The translations under genes were made by a program, and so were the position numbers. Under the pieces are notes generated by a model that had not been told where the DNA came from, ran no database searches, and was given only the letters and a program-made list of their open reading frames with translations. DNA of 64,000 nucleotides. Origin: Ashinkailepas kermadecensis. Lineage: Eukaryota; Arthropoda; Thecostraca; Neolepadidae. Below, one piece after another: positions 42,900 through 54,463 of the stretch. How positions within the stretch are numbered: the first letter of the stretch is position 1; every line of letters starts with the position of its first letter. Where the stretch lies: the NCBI GenBank assembly GCA_034440615.1, contig JAOTOM010005097.1:248001-312000 (forward strand), read 5' to 3'.

Positions 42900-42917
42900 G
42901 CTCAATACAAAGAGTCA

Positions 42918-43385
42918 AAATGTACGCCGAGCTCAACACCCACTGTCAGGTGTACGTCCAGCTCAACACCCCCTATCAGGTGTACGCCCAGCTCAACACC
43001 CACTGTCAGGTGTACGCCCAGCTCAACACCCACTGTCAGGTGTACGCGCGGCTCAACACCCACTGTCAGGTGTACGCCCGGCTCAACACCCACTGTCAGG
43101 TGTACGCCCAGCTCAACACCCACTGTCAGGTGTACGCCCGGCTCAACACCCACTGTCAGGTGTACGCGCGGCTCAACACCCACTGTCAGGTGTACGCCCG
43201 GCTCAACACCCACTGTCAGGTGTACGCCCGGCTCAACACCCACTGTCAGGTGTACGCGCGGCTCAACACCCACTGTCAGGTGTACGCCCGGCTCAACACC
43301 CCTGTCAGTAGCTCAACACCCACTGTCAGGTGTACGCCCGGCTCAACACCCACTGTCAGGTGTACGCGCGGCTCGACGACGCCCG
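42918..43385. repeat. 30-bp minisatellite, about 15 units
   Basis: GCTCAACACCCACTGTCAGG then TGTACGCCC/GCG repeats at exactly 30 bp except one shortened unit at about 43300. Units vary at one site (GCCCG, GCCCA or GCGCG). It is a multiple of 3 bp and open on both strands (123-188 codons). Confidence 0.95.
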
Positions 43386-43878
43386 CAACGTCGTAGGTGC
43401 TTCCAGCTCGGCAACGATGTAATTGGCTTTCCTGGGTAAACACCAGTTACGTCATACGTGTGCCCAGCTGAGCAGCAATAACGTTATATATGTGTCCGCC
43501 CATCTGTGGCGAAAGACGCATGAGAAACTGGACACGCACAATCAGCGAAGTTCCGACCCACTAGTGAAAAGAGGCATACCCCTGAAATAATTACGAAGTG
43601 CGTCCATCGCTCTCTGCTATGCGATTATTAACCATCACCGCGCTTCCATGCCTTAGCGCGATATTCCTCCCAGCCGGGGGGAGGACAGGCTGTCATCTCA
43701 GCCGTCACTGGAGGGGCGAGGTTAGCTTAGCGCATTGAGACAGACAGGTGGTTGGATTCTACTCTGGTGTCATCCAATGTTACCCTTTCAGGACACCTGA
43801 CCATGCTTTGGGCCAACTTCCAACGTTCGAGATTCGAAACGAATGAGCGAATATTCACTGACGACGGAACTGACTTAT
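43386..43878. other. Unannotated stretch
   Basis: No feature recognised. Confidence 0.4.
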
Positions 43879-44134
43879 TCTAGACAGGCACACTTGGCTG
43901 GCAGCAGCTTTATTGTGTGGTCTAGACAGGCACACTTGGCTGGCAGCAGCTATATTGTGTGGTCTAGACAGGCACACTTGGCTGGCAGCAGCTTTATTGT
44001 GTGGTCTAGACAGGCACACTTGGCTGGCAGCAGCTTTATTGTGTGGTCTAGACAGGCACACTTGGCTGGCAGCAGCTTTATTGTGTGGTCTAGACAGGCA
44101 CACTTGGCTGGCAGCAGCTTTATTGTGTGGTCTA
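43879..44134. repeat. 42-bp minisatellite, 6 units
   Basis: TCTAGACAGGCACACTTGGC then TGGCAGCAGCTTTATTGTGTGG repeats every 42 bp (43921, 43963 and onward). One unit has TATATTG. It is a multiple of 3 and open on both strands. Confidence 0.95.
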
Positions 44135-45676
44135 TATTTTACAGATATTTCGTCATCGCCGTGGGGCAGCAATGACTGCTCGGCTCATTCGAATCTTGCA
44201 CGCCAGGTGTTGCTTACAATGTCTACGACACGAAAGTCAGCTTAATGTGATTTTAAATCAGGAGTTAAGTGATTCAGCAGCAGATACAGATTTTGTAATC
44301 GGAGAGGTGCACTCGCCCGGGTTGTCATGGTACCTCCACCTATCCCAGGAGTACCTCTGGTACCTTCAAGGGGCGTCAGGTTATGGGAGGGGTACCATTT
44401 TGTTTGATCGGCGCCACGCGGCCCCCACCCTCCCCGCATGTATCCACCTTTGAAATAACATTTACTGCCGAAAATAGAGTGATTACTATGTGGGCAGCCA
44501 TAAATAAAACAGCACACCTTGGTACTTACTGCAGCATTCGAAGTGGATGCAAGGCCCGCATCAGGGGACACTCAATAGCTGACAAGCTGTTCCTAGTAAT
44601 CTAATGTTACATAAATAACAGCGATATGCCCCTGAATGGAAGAATAATCGTCGCTTCGCCTCATATATTTCCCATGCCCACGCTGGGAAAGTTATAAACT
44701 TGGCTGTGTACTATGAAACATTTTGACGGTAATGTTCTGACGGGGAGTGCCATCGATGCTCAGGTGTCGTTCTCTGTCGCCGCCATGATACAATAAAATC
44801 GACATGCTATGAAACAAAATATCGTCGTCACACCAATGCATTATTGATTGATGCGACGCTACGTATGTAAAGCCTAAAGCCCAAATAACTAACTAACAAC
44901 TGACGCTATGTATGTGGTGTCAGTGATTAATGCGATCAGTAGAGATGGATGTGGTCTCAGATATGCATCAACCGCATTGCTTATACAAATTCATTGCTTT
45001 GAAAGGGCAGTTATCAGTACTTCATTAAAGGTTCCCGGTTACGGATAGAGGGCGTCAAGCTTAATGCAAGGACCATCAGTGTGCGCTCCGGCAATGCGAG
45101 GACCACTAGTGCACGAGGACCGCCAGTTAGAGGGCCACCAGTGGGGGATTAGCAGTGTAGCATTCCATATTTTTAAATCTTAGGCGATAATCGGTACCTA
45201 ATTCACGCGTTCCTTTCTGACATCTCCAGCAATTCGTGCATACTCCGAGAGTTTGTGAGTTTTATCTCACCAGCTCGAAGCTAATATAGCACTATGCGTA
45301 TGGCGTGTATGATATATTATTGAGACAAAATGCGCTGTGGACTGCTCTCCTCTACCAGTTCTGAGTACAGGTCCCCACCAGCAGAGGTGGAGTTCCCGAT
45401 ACTTTTGGTGGGGCCCGGGCCCCACCATCTTTGTCTGGACCCCACCGACGTTTTGGTGTCTTAACGTGATACTCTACGCGGTGGAGCCCACCAATGAAAT
45501 TTGCAGCGGTCATTGTCTCCATGCATTGTGCCCCATTAATAATGTTCTCCACCCCAACTTCTCCACCAACACCCACCAGTGAAGCGTTTTTGCGCCGATA
45601 ATTACGGCTAAGCAGGTACGACGAGGGCCCCGTGTTGGTTCCTGCATGAACCTCAGGAAAAGTCTGCTCTGTCGGC
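44135..45676. other. Unannotated stretch; one dispersed-repeat fragment
   Basis: 45360-45600 has the texture of a DNA-transposon end (T-tract, GGTGGGGCCC palindrome at 45406-45427, TCCATGCATTGTGCCCC, CACCCACCAGTG). A similar block order lies at 63620-63810. Otherwise nothing recognised. Confidence 0.4.
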
Positions 45677-45815
45677 TCGCGCCAAGAAGGTGGCTGTGGC
45701 TGCAAGGTCTGTTTTGTCGGCCCGTGCCAAGAAGGTGGTTGCGGCTGCAAGGTCTGTTTTGTCGACCCGTGCCAAGAAGGTGGCTGTGTCTGCAAGGTCT
45801 GTTTTGGATCAGCTG
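45677..45815. repeat. 45-bp minisatellite, 3 units
   Basis: GCCAAGAAGGTGG lies at 45681, 45726 and 45771. It is followed by CTGCAAGGTCTGTTTTG and abuts the 32-bp array. Confidence 0.92.
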
Positions 45816-46068
45816 TCTGCTGGTGCCAGTGTCGTTGTGTGCTGGTGTCTGCTGGTGCCAGTGTCGTTGTGTGCTGGTGTCTGCTGGTGCCAGTGTTGTT
45901 GTGTGCTGGTGTCTGCTGGTGCCAGTGTTGTTGTGTGCTGGTGTCTTCTGGTGCCAGTGTTGTTGTGTGCTGGTGTCTTCTGGTGCCAGTGTTGTTGATA
46001 TCTGGTGTCTGCTGGGGCCAGTGTTGTTGTGTGCTGGTGTCTGCTGGGGCCAGTGTTGTTCGGTTCAT
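45816..46068. repeat. 32-bp minisatellite, about 7 units
   Basis: GCTGGTGCCAGTGTTGTTGT then GTGCTGGTGTCT repeats; later units have CTTCTGGTG or CTGCTGGGG. ORFs across it on both strands are artefacts. Confidence 0.92.
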
Positions 46069-47095
46069 AGCTTACTTATGTTCAGCGTATCACAGGCGCG
46101 TATCCGGTGTTCGAAATGACTCCGCACAACCCATCTCCTTTCTTTACCTTTCCTTGACATTTCACGTGACAAAATCAAGATGCTCTGTGCATGAGGAGCG
46201 TTTCTATGCCATGCGGATGCGTGGGTGAGTGAGTGATAGTGAGCTTAGTGACGTGCAAGACCATGAAGGCCATTTGCACCGCTTGCAAAGCTGGGATGCT
46301 TTGCAAGTAAAGGCAAGTGTACATTTACGCTAAGGGGAGCATTATGCGTCCATGCGCGACACGTTGCTAAGGGTGAGTGGGGAGAAGGGGCGGGGGGGGA
46401 ACCGTCTCCGAAGTATTCAGACGGCCTTGATCAAGGTTACTTTACTTTAGCTCTTCGGAGGATAACCTTGTGGCGGGGAGGGGCCCTGGGGAATTGTCGG
46501 CAACTCTGCAGGTGTGCCAGCACATGGTCTACTCGAGTCTCGAAAAGCACCGAGGGTTTTTACCGCGCGGACAAGGAGGAAATTACCCGCACCGTATCTC
46601 ACGCCGGCCGCCGCTTGTCAGACGCCTGCAGCCTGTGGTGGGGGGGGGGGGGGGGGGGGCATCCTGCGGGGCTGTGCGTGGGGTCAACACGGTGTTGGGG
46701 AGCGCAAAGCGGCTCGTCTGCGCCCGATGGTGTCGCTCTGCGAGTATTTACGCTACATACAAGCTAATCACAAGTCGGTTGATCCACGCCCGACGACGCT
46801 GCTACGTAGCCCATCTATTTTAAGTCGCGCAGCAAATCGGTTCCTGTGTTTCCAATGCCATTCGCGGATGACTATCTGCGTCACCGTGACAACCGGTTGC
46901 GCACGCATGTGCGGTGCGTGCTAGTTGGCGCCAGTGTTGCCTGCAGCGCTCCGGTTTGGTGACATTGCCCACAACGCTCCGGCTAGGTGACATAGATTGA
47001 CTGCTGTGTGTGTCAAATCTACCGCAGTCTGGCGGTATGCATATGCTTGATGTAGTGCTGCACGCCTGGCACTGTGGCGGTGTATGCTGGCCGTC
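46069..47095. other. Unannotated stretch with a long G-run
   Basis: A run of about 20 G bases lies near 46638-46660. A short duplication of CTCCGGTTTGGTGACAT occurs at 46950-46990. No gene recognised. Confidence 0.4.
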
Positions 47096-47771
47096 TTAAA
47101 GTGCGGGCTGTGTTAGCTCCGTGCGATCAGCACTAAGTCTGGTGAGGATGATTTCCTTTTGATGGTGCGGTCTGTCTTCGCGTTCTTGATGGACCTGATG
47201 TTGGCTTGATGCTGTGGTGTGAGTTGAGTGATGATGTGTGGAGCTGTGTTGTGTCCATTCGTTCTGGTGATGCTTACAGGTGTGGTGCTGTAGGATGGCT
47301 TTGCAGTCGTCTACCGCGTATTTCATGTTTGAGTAAATGTAGATGTTCGGGCCCGCTTAGCAAGCCCGCTCATTTCCATGAATGTTGACGTGGCCTGGGA
47401 TCCAGAGGAAATACATGCTTTTACTATGTGGGCCGCGGCTTAATGGTTCCGATGTATCACCGAGGGCGGGGGGGGGTGAAATCGTGAGCACTGCTAATTG
47501 ACTGAAGACAAATTTGGAGCCTCCGCGAATACCCACGATAGTCTTTTTGCGCCCATAGGACAACGATGGCAGCCAGAATGGTCACTGCCTCAGCGGAAAA
47601 GGGGGCAGTTGTGTCTGGCAGATGCGTGCTCACCGTGACTGATGCGTGGCCAGATCCAGTGATGCTGATGCCTACACTGTCATCGTGCTTTAACCCATCC
47701 GTGGATATCGGTGTGTTGCGGTTGTTGTTGACAGCGGCCTCACTGGAAGTGGGAACACTTTGAGCGGGCAT
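47096..47771 (-). pseudogene. LINE RNase H domain relic
   Basis: On the minus strand: PISTDGLKHDDSVG (the first catalytic Asp, about 47690), PFSAEAVTILAAI (the Glu motif, about 47570-47610), then a frame change and FLWIPGHVNIHGNERAC (about 47357-47410). This matches the WIPGHVGIxGNExAD end of LINE-type RNase H, with the last acidic residue read as Cys. A further shifted frame ends with EIILTRLSADRTELT, like the LTRLRxGHTxLT segment after RNase H. RNase H occurs in I, R1, LOA and related LINE clades, so this differs from the CR1-like family above. Frameshifts make it dead. Confidence 0.75.
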
Positions 47772-48075
47772 GATATCAGATGCGCTCCTCCGTTAACCGG
47801 ACATTTACTGTACTGACGGTGGCTGTCCTCTCCCTATCCTTATCCCTCTTCCTCTCCTTATAGCTTGATAACTAGCCGGCTAATTGAGCTTATTCTAACG
47901 TCCATGGATTGTCCGTTATCTTTAATGGACACCAACTAATGCAACTTATCTGGAGGTAGCTGATGATGTCACATATCAGGTCAAGTAACAATGGCACAAT
48001 GTTTCTCGAAAGCTAAACTTTTCCCTTAGCAAGGCGATCATTTACATCCAGGCATCTGTTGCGACGCCGATAGCT
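47772..48075. other. Unannotated stretch
   Basis: Probably upstream LINE sequence too decayed to read; no motif seen. Confidence 0.3.
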
Positions 48076-48345
48076 GAACCGGTCCTGGACCGACCTGTGT
48101 CGGTCTCCGGTCCTGGGCCGACCTGTGTCGGTCTCCTGTCCTGGGCCGACCTGTGTCGGTCTCCTGTCCTGGGCCAACCTGTGTCGGTCTTCGGTCCTGG
48201 GCCGACCTGTGTCGGTCTTCGGTCCTAGGCCGACCTGTGTCAGTCTCCGGTCCTGGGCCGACCTGCGTCGGCCTCTGTTCCTGGGCCGACCTGTGTCGGC
48301 CTCCGGTCCTGGGCCGACCTGTGTCGGCCTCCAGTTCTGGACAGA
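48076..48345. repeat. 28-bp minisatellite, about 10 units
   Basis: GGTCCTGGGCCGACCTGTGT then CGGTCTCC repeats every 28 bp. The GGCCGACCTGTGTCGGCC core is an imperfect palindrome, so each unit can fold. Open on both strands. Confidence 0.95.
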
Positions 48346-49014
48346 TGGGGGTGTGTTGAATCGCTGCATATCAACTATGCATATCAACTATACATGCATA
48401 CTATACATGTATACTATGCATACATAATATGCATGCATAGTTGCAACTATACATATCAACCTACTCACTGGAATTTAACCACGGCCAATTTGAACCCTAC
48501 AACCGGCGGGGATACTCAGTCCACCCGCCACCAATCGGCGTGAGAAGCTGACGATGGCGATACGATGTGACCTAGTAGTCCAACGCGCCGTAAAATAACC
48601 CAGTGCTCTTCTTCGAAGGTTAAGAAGGTCAGCTGGCAAAATTGGCTACATAAGTCCGAGAACGCAACACGTGGGAACAGTCGCACCACGTTAAACGAAT
48701 TTCTGTCGGTTGAAGGTTGAAGGTCCATCGAGCCAGAACTCCCAGGCCAGGTGGGGCATGTGTAACGTTTTCCTTCGGCGAGGAGCCGGGCGGTGCGCAT
48801 CGTCGGCATTTTGGATCACAGTTGAATCAGCAGGGCACATGTTCACTTCGTTGGCGGAAATGGAAAGCATCAGCCGGCTGCGACTGGTCCTGATACCCGC
48901 CGGCTGTCTGACAGTGCTTATGATAGCAGTCAAAACGGCAGCCTGGTGGTCATAGTAATAGATGACCTCCAAATTTGGAATTCATGGTATTACTGTGAAC
49001 ATCCGGCTGTCACT
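48346..49014. other. Unannotated stretch
   Basis: A short ATGCATA/ATACATG-rich patch lies at 48365-48445. A minus ORF (48691-48972) has a possible Cys-poor LINE C-terminus look but no decisive motif. Confidence 0.35.
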
Positions 49015-49377
49015 TCAACTGACAGTTATAACGTTGTTGATCCACTTCACGCCCTCACTTATACAACTTAATATGATTCTGATAGTGTTACACTCCCGTT
49101 CGCCCGAGTTATTAGACCTTGTTGAGTGTGTCCCTCGAGGTAGCTCTGCATCCATGGTATAATTAAATGCATAATATACCATGTCTACGCCATGCGTGTT
49201 CAGCTTGCCAAGCAACCTGAACTGGTCAATCACATCGAAGCGTTTCGAGCAATCCAACAGCAACAATAACCAACTTTTACCGGAGTCCATCGCACAGCTC
49301 ACATGTCCGGCTGTCGCCGTCAGAGCAGCTGCCGCTGAGTAGTGACTCGGGTAGTCGTGCTGATTTGTGGAAAACAC
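49015..49377 (-). pseudogene. LINE reverse transcriptase fragment
   Basis: The minus-strand frame has STNQHDYPSHYSAAAALTA, then SWLLLLLDCSKRFDVID (the first catalytic Asp motif, DxSKAFDxID-like) and LLGKLNTHGVD. This is the front half of a LINE RT palm. It lies at lower coordinates than the RT back half at 50166-51040 although both are on the minus strand, so the two are not one collinear gene. Confidence 0.65.
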
Positions 49378-49768
49378 ACAGCTCCGGTTGACATATTCAC
49401 TGACTTACTGGTGAATTACTGTCTGACCGCCAACTGAGACCACAGCATAAGTCCACTATTAATTAATTTTTATACAGAATTCGTGATCAATTTCAAGCAT
49501 AAGTCAAAAAGGGGAGCAGTGTGCGATATGCTTTGCAAGAGTATGCATCTCGATAAGGTTGCTTATAAAAGCGTGTAAATGTTAGGGCGATATGGTAATG
49601 GACTAAGACGTAAAATGCGTTGCGTGGTTAACATTATACTTGGTGTACCCTTGCACTTATCATTTATAGTCTAGTCACTTGTCGGTGCATTCTGGTAATA
49701 TTTATATCGCATTTCAACAAGTTAACGGAACAGAAGCAAAGAACAGCGAGGGCAGCATACACAACTTT
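49378..49768. other. Unannotated AT-rich stretch
   Basis: No feature recognised. Confidence 0.4.
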
Positions 49769-51045
49769 TGATTGATTGATTGATTTATTTATTTATTTCA
49801 CAATACATGCCCTTCACGTATAGTGGCTGTTATGGATAGTATGGGTATAACTCACAGATATTTACAAAGAAAGGATATATTTGTGGTCAATAGTGGGAGC
49901 AGATGCGCAACAAACATTCATACACTAGCATAATACAATACCCATATCACTAGCTGCACTACACACACCGTGCTTGCAACACGAGCTATAAACGAGTAGT
50001 TTATTGAAGTGATAGGAAAGCGATGGCCTAAAGGTGAGTTCATAGGATACACGAATCCATTGTGTAAGTTTTTTTTTGTGTGACTAGTGTTGCTCGTGGA
50101 GATAAGCTAGTGCATGTTTTTTTAAGTTAGACAGCCTCTATATTTTTGTTTCAGTAGGAAGTTTGTTATAGTGGAAGACAGACGAGTAGAGAGATATCCT
50201 GCGGCCCGCCTCTCTGTGTATGGCTAGCAGGTGCATGTGGTCGTCCGCACGTGTATGACGGTTTCGCAGGGGTAGAGTTTGCAGTGATTTGACCGGCAAT
50301 GTGCGTTGGCTCACCCGTTAGAATGATCTTGTGGAGCAAAGTAAGGCTGTGAAATAGATGCAGATCAACTGCGGTGAGGAGACCCAACTCGTTACGGGCA
50401 TCAGAAATATGATCAAATTTCTGTAGACCTGACACGACTATAGTGGCGAAGTTAATGATCTTGTCTAGTCTGTGGATGTTTGCTGCCGACCCGTTCCCGT
50501 AAACAGATATGCAGTAGCGGATATTGGATATAACTAGGCTATCTTGGTTGGTTATTGGTTTTACGACAAGTCGACCGTTGAGTCATATAGCGTCGCCAAT
50601 CTCCCACGCCGATTGGTCGCGGGCGAAGAGTAGCGACAGGTGAGATTCGAACCCACAATCTTTCGATTGTGAGACGAGCATCTTACCCCTAGACCACTCG
50701 TCCCCGACTATAGTGAAGAGGGCACTGGTTGGCAGATGGTGACGCAGATGGCTCAGGGCCAGAAGGAATCCAGTGCACTTGTGGACCACAACAGCTACAT
50801 GGGAATCCCACGACATGTGGCGATCAAATGCCACTCCAAGGTTCCTACACGAATGACTCTCATCTATCACGGCATCCCTAAAGCACACTCGCATCGGGGT
50901 AATATTGAGAAGATTTTGACGCGATCCGAACGTGAGAAGCTGAGTTTTGGATGGGTTTACCTTCAAACCGTTATCCAGGAAGTAGTCGTAGAGTTGGTTC
51001 AGACATGTCTCCATCTGACTTATCAGATTTGGAAGATCAGATTTA
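49769..51045 (-). mobile_element. LINE 3' part, interrupted by a SINE
   Basis: Minus strand. RT back half at 51014-50710 reads NGLKVNPSKTQLLTFGSRQN and CRNLGVAFDRHMSWDSHV. After a SINE insertion (50544-50705) the frame resumes at about 50535 with NIRYC-like sequence, KIINFATIVVSGLQKFDHIS and ELGLLTAVDL, down to about 50166. A 3'UTR follows to a tetranucleotide tail (plus-strand ATTG then ATTT repeats, 49769-49798), a typical LINE 3' end. The region upstream of the FxDD box is missing (5' truncation near 51045). Confidence 0.78.
50544..50705 (-). mobile_element. tRNA-derived SINE, family 1, copy 2
   Basis: Nearly identical to 25698-25859: GGGGACGAGTGGTCTAGGGG head, box B GGTTCGAATCT, GACGCTATATGACTCAACGG core and GTCGTAAAACCAATAACCAA tail. 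It splits the LINE RT C-terminal frame. Flanks on the minus strand (TATAGTC and GATAGCC) are a plausible but imperfect 7-bp target duplication. Confidence 0.9.
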
Positions 51046-53095
51046 CTTGTAAGACGTCGTTGCGATACCCGTTTTTACCTTGGCATTATTTTTTCCCTTT
51101 GAATACAAAGCACCCTAGTTTTTCATTCCAAGGTAGCAAAGTCTTAAGTCGTACTGATAGCTATTTGTACACCGAAACCTTTTCTCGAAGTAGAAGTATT
51201 CTTGCCTGTCGTAAAGTTCCATCTCAAAAGACCAATTTCAATGCGAAGCGCTTGTGTTATCCATGACATTTCCATTACGTTTGACCAGTATTGCGGCATG
51301 GAAAGGGATAAAGCGAACAATTTATCCTGCCTTGAGGACATTTGTGGTGTTGTTTCCCCATGGGCAGCTTACGTGCAATAACGTTTGTCCCCTCGTTTTT
51401 TTTCGATGGCTTGCCGCGCGCTTTTATAACTTAAAAGGACGCCTGAATCAGACGTTGTTACACGTCTGAATCAGACATCGAACTTCTCCCAAACTGGAAA
51501 TAACTGTGTCAATGTGAAAATCGCCTATGTGAGGAACATCACTCTGCGTGTCTCTGGTCAGACCACTTATGATGTGGTAGAGCACAATCTTGGCTTTTTC
51601 TCTACCAGCTAACCTTTTAAGGTGTACCTTTTCTTGCAAAAGAGAACAAAATGACATGCTTGCCTGCCAACAGCCTCCTTTGACGCGCAAGCTTAAAGGA
51701 AGCAAACGTTTTCATCGATTTACTTGATACGAAAGTTTCTCTCTAGACCACCAGAAATCACCTTATTGACGGCATTCCAGTGAGAAGGGTTTCACAGCTA
51801 ACTTTGGCTTCAAAGAGGCCGAAAATCCAGCTGCTCACCAGACAACTGAACGGTTCGCAAGACGGTTGATACATGTCAAAGCGCTGCTTCAATTGTTCTT
51901 CCACGAAAACAGACTATCCTTCTGATGGCGTCAAATAAAGGTGCGATGTATGTATGCATTGAAGAATGAACGATTCTCTCATTAGTTTGGATGTTCTAGA
52001 GATCCCCCGATGAAAAATAACCTATACAAATGAAGAGCGATATTGGGAGATAAGGCGAAAATGCATGTCACATTTCGATGTACTTGGTACTGCTGCAAAA
52101 CAGCATGCTCTTCCACCCCTCTCTGCGCGCATAAGGTTTTTGGCATGTTGTGTTCCATTTTTTGAAGTGAAGAGACCACAAAGTAAGCCAAGGTATGTAG
52201 AGTGCTGTAAATGTGTTTATTGGATTCAAAGTGACGATTTATTTTCCTTTTCCCGTCGTGGAATAATGATTGAAATGGCCCGCATACCTGCCTTGCTACC
52301 TCCTAAGTAGTCTGCTGGTTGTTTCTGGAATTTCGGGAATTTGAAGCATAAATTTGGCCAGTTATGACTGTTTTCGGTGAAACGACCATTCGTGTGCAAT
52401 TCAGCTAGTACAGAGAATACATTGTATGCCACAAAAACATTGTTTTAAATAATAGTATTTGTTCCCTTTATCTCCGCCTATTCGTCATTCATGGAATAGA
52501 AGAAATAAACACAAATGATGGTTTTCCACCGGTTAAATCGCAATTCAAAGAGCATGCTTCTTAAAACCACTGTACACTACATCAAAACATAAGGTGAACG
52601 GCCGCTAACTATCTCTTGACCGCTATTCAATTTTCTGACTTATTATTTCCTGTTGATCTGGAAAAAATATTCCAAGCGAGATTAACGAACAAACATACGC
52701 TTCGTTTCTTTCTCCTTCACATCGGTGGTGCATGCTCCACGGGAATTACGTAGTACAGTCAGTTGGTGGGATTAGGAATACTCAGAGACGTTATCACCAT
52801 TGAGGATGGTGGATACGCTACCACCACTGGAAACAGTGGATACGCTATCACCACTTAGGATGGTGGATACACATCCTCGTCTCGCTTTCATCACACCACT
52901 TAAAACCTTCTTTTATAATGAGAAGCCGCTCATTATCAGCCGCTTACTAGGACAACTCGCCCTTGTTATTTATTTGGCCTTTAGGGCGACTCAACTGCTA
53001 CGGTTTTGTTGTACCCAGAAATCTCGTCCTCGCCCAGCGGAGAATCATCCTGGATACCATCAATCCTTCTTGTTCATAGTCGAGCACCGCAACGG
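51046..53095. other. Unannotated AT-rich stretch
   Basis: ORFs of 101 codons or fewer, none recognised. A short repeat GTGGATACGCTA/TCACCACT lies at 52795-52880. Confidence 0.4.
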
Positions 53096-53575
53096 AAATT
53101 GGTAGCACTCGGTGTTCGGTCGTGTCAGAGGCCGCTGTCGCTCACCGCTGTCGGCGGTGGGACAGCTGCGCCACTGACGACACCGACCCCACAACAATCG
53201 ACGATAACGCGACCGCGTGACCTCCATCCACGTCCGACCCAGCCGGCGTGCCGGCACGGGGCCGAGCTGCGGCGGCGCCGCGCCGCGCGTTGCCAGGGTC
53301 CCGGCCGGCGTGGGATGTCTGGTTCAAGGTCAAACAAACAGGCCGGATCGGCGCGCCGTCCGCGCACGACTGGGAAACTGCTGCTCGCGCTGCAAGCCGC
53401 CGCTTCCGTCGCGCGCGAGGAAAAACCGCTGTCGGCCGCCGCGCGGTGCCCGGAGTTACGACTGATCTGGCGGGAACACGCGCCGGCCGGTGTGATGTGT
53501 GTGTGGGGGGGGGGGGCTGTGTGTGTGTAGGGGTGGGGGGGCTGTGTGTGTGGGGGGGCTGTGTGGGGGGCATTA
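53096..53575. other. GC-rich, CpG-dense stretch with G/T-rich end
   Basis: 53140-53480 is CpG-dense and open in many frames. It ends in a G and GTGTGTG-rich tract (53500-53570). Possible CpG island; no promoter element set as clear as the one near 28.3 kb. Confidence 0.35.
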
Positions 53576-54277
53576 TTTGCGTAGCGACCTCGAGTTCAGG
53601 CGAGACGTAGCAAACTCGTGGCGCTCGATGCACGATACGGTAGCATACTGTGTTGATCCGAGATAGATATTTTCATCTGGTGGTTGGCAATGCTCCCACA
53701 ATCACGTCGCGTTTGTTCAGTGATGCCGAGAGGAAGGTTGCTCACTTTGGCGTTGTGGTGAAGTTTCATTGCATTACCACTTGTTTTGACGATTCTGGCT
53801 GGACGTGGAGGGTCGCCAGCGAATTTGGTATTCCAATCTACGGACCATTGATGCCAATTGAGGCAAGGTGCTTAAAGTGTATGAAAACATGAAAATTTGG
53901 AGAAAATTTATATTTTCAGCACAAACGTTGTTGCCTACTAGCAGCTCCAAAGTTGTTTCCATCCTATCATGCTACATTCTCCACCAATGATTCAGACACC
54001 ACTGGAATGGAAATGGACAGCGACTGGTAAAAGTCAGCTGAGATGGAGCGTCGCGTCCGATCTCAGATCAGCTACCTTCGCTTAGCTCACCCGCATCCGG
54101 GGGTGAAAACCACCATTAGTTCACTGTGCACGATGACTATGGACATTTTGCATCGTCATCAGGGAAACTTTTTATGGACGTATTTAACTATACCTTGATA
54201 TGCAGTGTCCTGCAAGTCCAGCTAACTATGAAAACTTTGTTCCACCTACTTCGTTCTTTTCAGAGATATTCTCCAAA
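53576..54277. other. Unannotated stretch
   Basis: No feature recognised; the longest ORF is 80 codons. Confidence 0.4.
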
Positions 54278-54293
54278 TTGTTCACTCAGAAAT

Positions 54294-54447
54294 CGGTGGT
54301 TGTGACTTTACGACGCACTCAGCAGCTGAGGCCATATGGCGTCAACTGCCTCTCACTCTGACAGAAAGGGCGGGTGCCGCGGGGAATCGAACCCCGTACC
54401 TATGGCTTGCCACACGCTCAGCTTAACCACTGAGCTATCAACACCCC
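54294..54447 (-). mobile_element. tRNA-derived SINE, family 2
   Basis: Minus strand. The head GGGGTGTTGATAGCTCAGTGG has box A TAGCTCAGTGG and box B GGTTCGATTCC within a perfect T-arm, but the acceptor ends do not pair, so it is not a working tRNA. The tail has GTGAGAGGCAGTTGACGCCA, TATGGCCTCAGCTGC and GTCGTAAAGTCACAACC. A perfect 16-bp target duplication, TTGTTCACTCAGAAAT, flanks it (54278-54293 and 54448-54463). The tail resembles that of SINE family 1. Confidence 0.9.
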
Positions 54448-54463
54448 TTGTTCACTCAGAAAT

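Noticed and set aside
49015..51045. One collinear LINE covering both RT fragments
   Set aside because: Both are minus strand but the RT front half lies at lower coordinates than the back half, and the second element has its own 3' tail at 49769-49798. They are separate pieces or rearranged.
54372..54447. tRNA gene on the minus strand
   Set aside because: Boxes A and B and the T-arm are good, but the acceptor stem does not pair and the sequence continues into a SINE tail flanked by a 16-bp target duplication.
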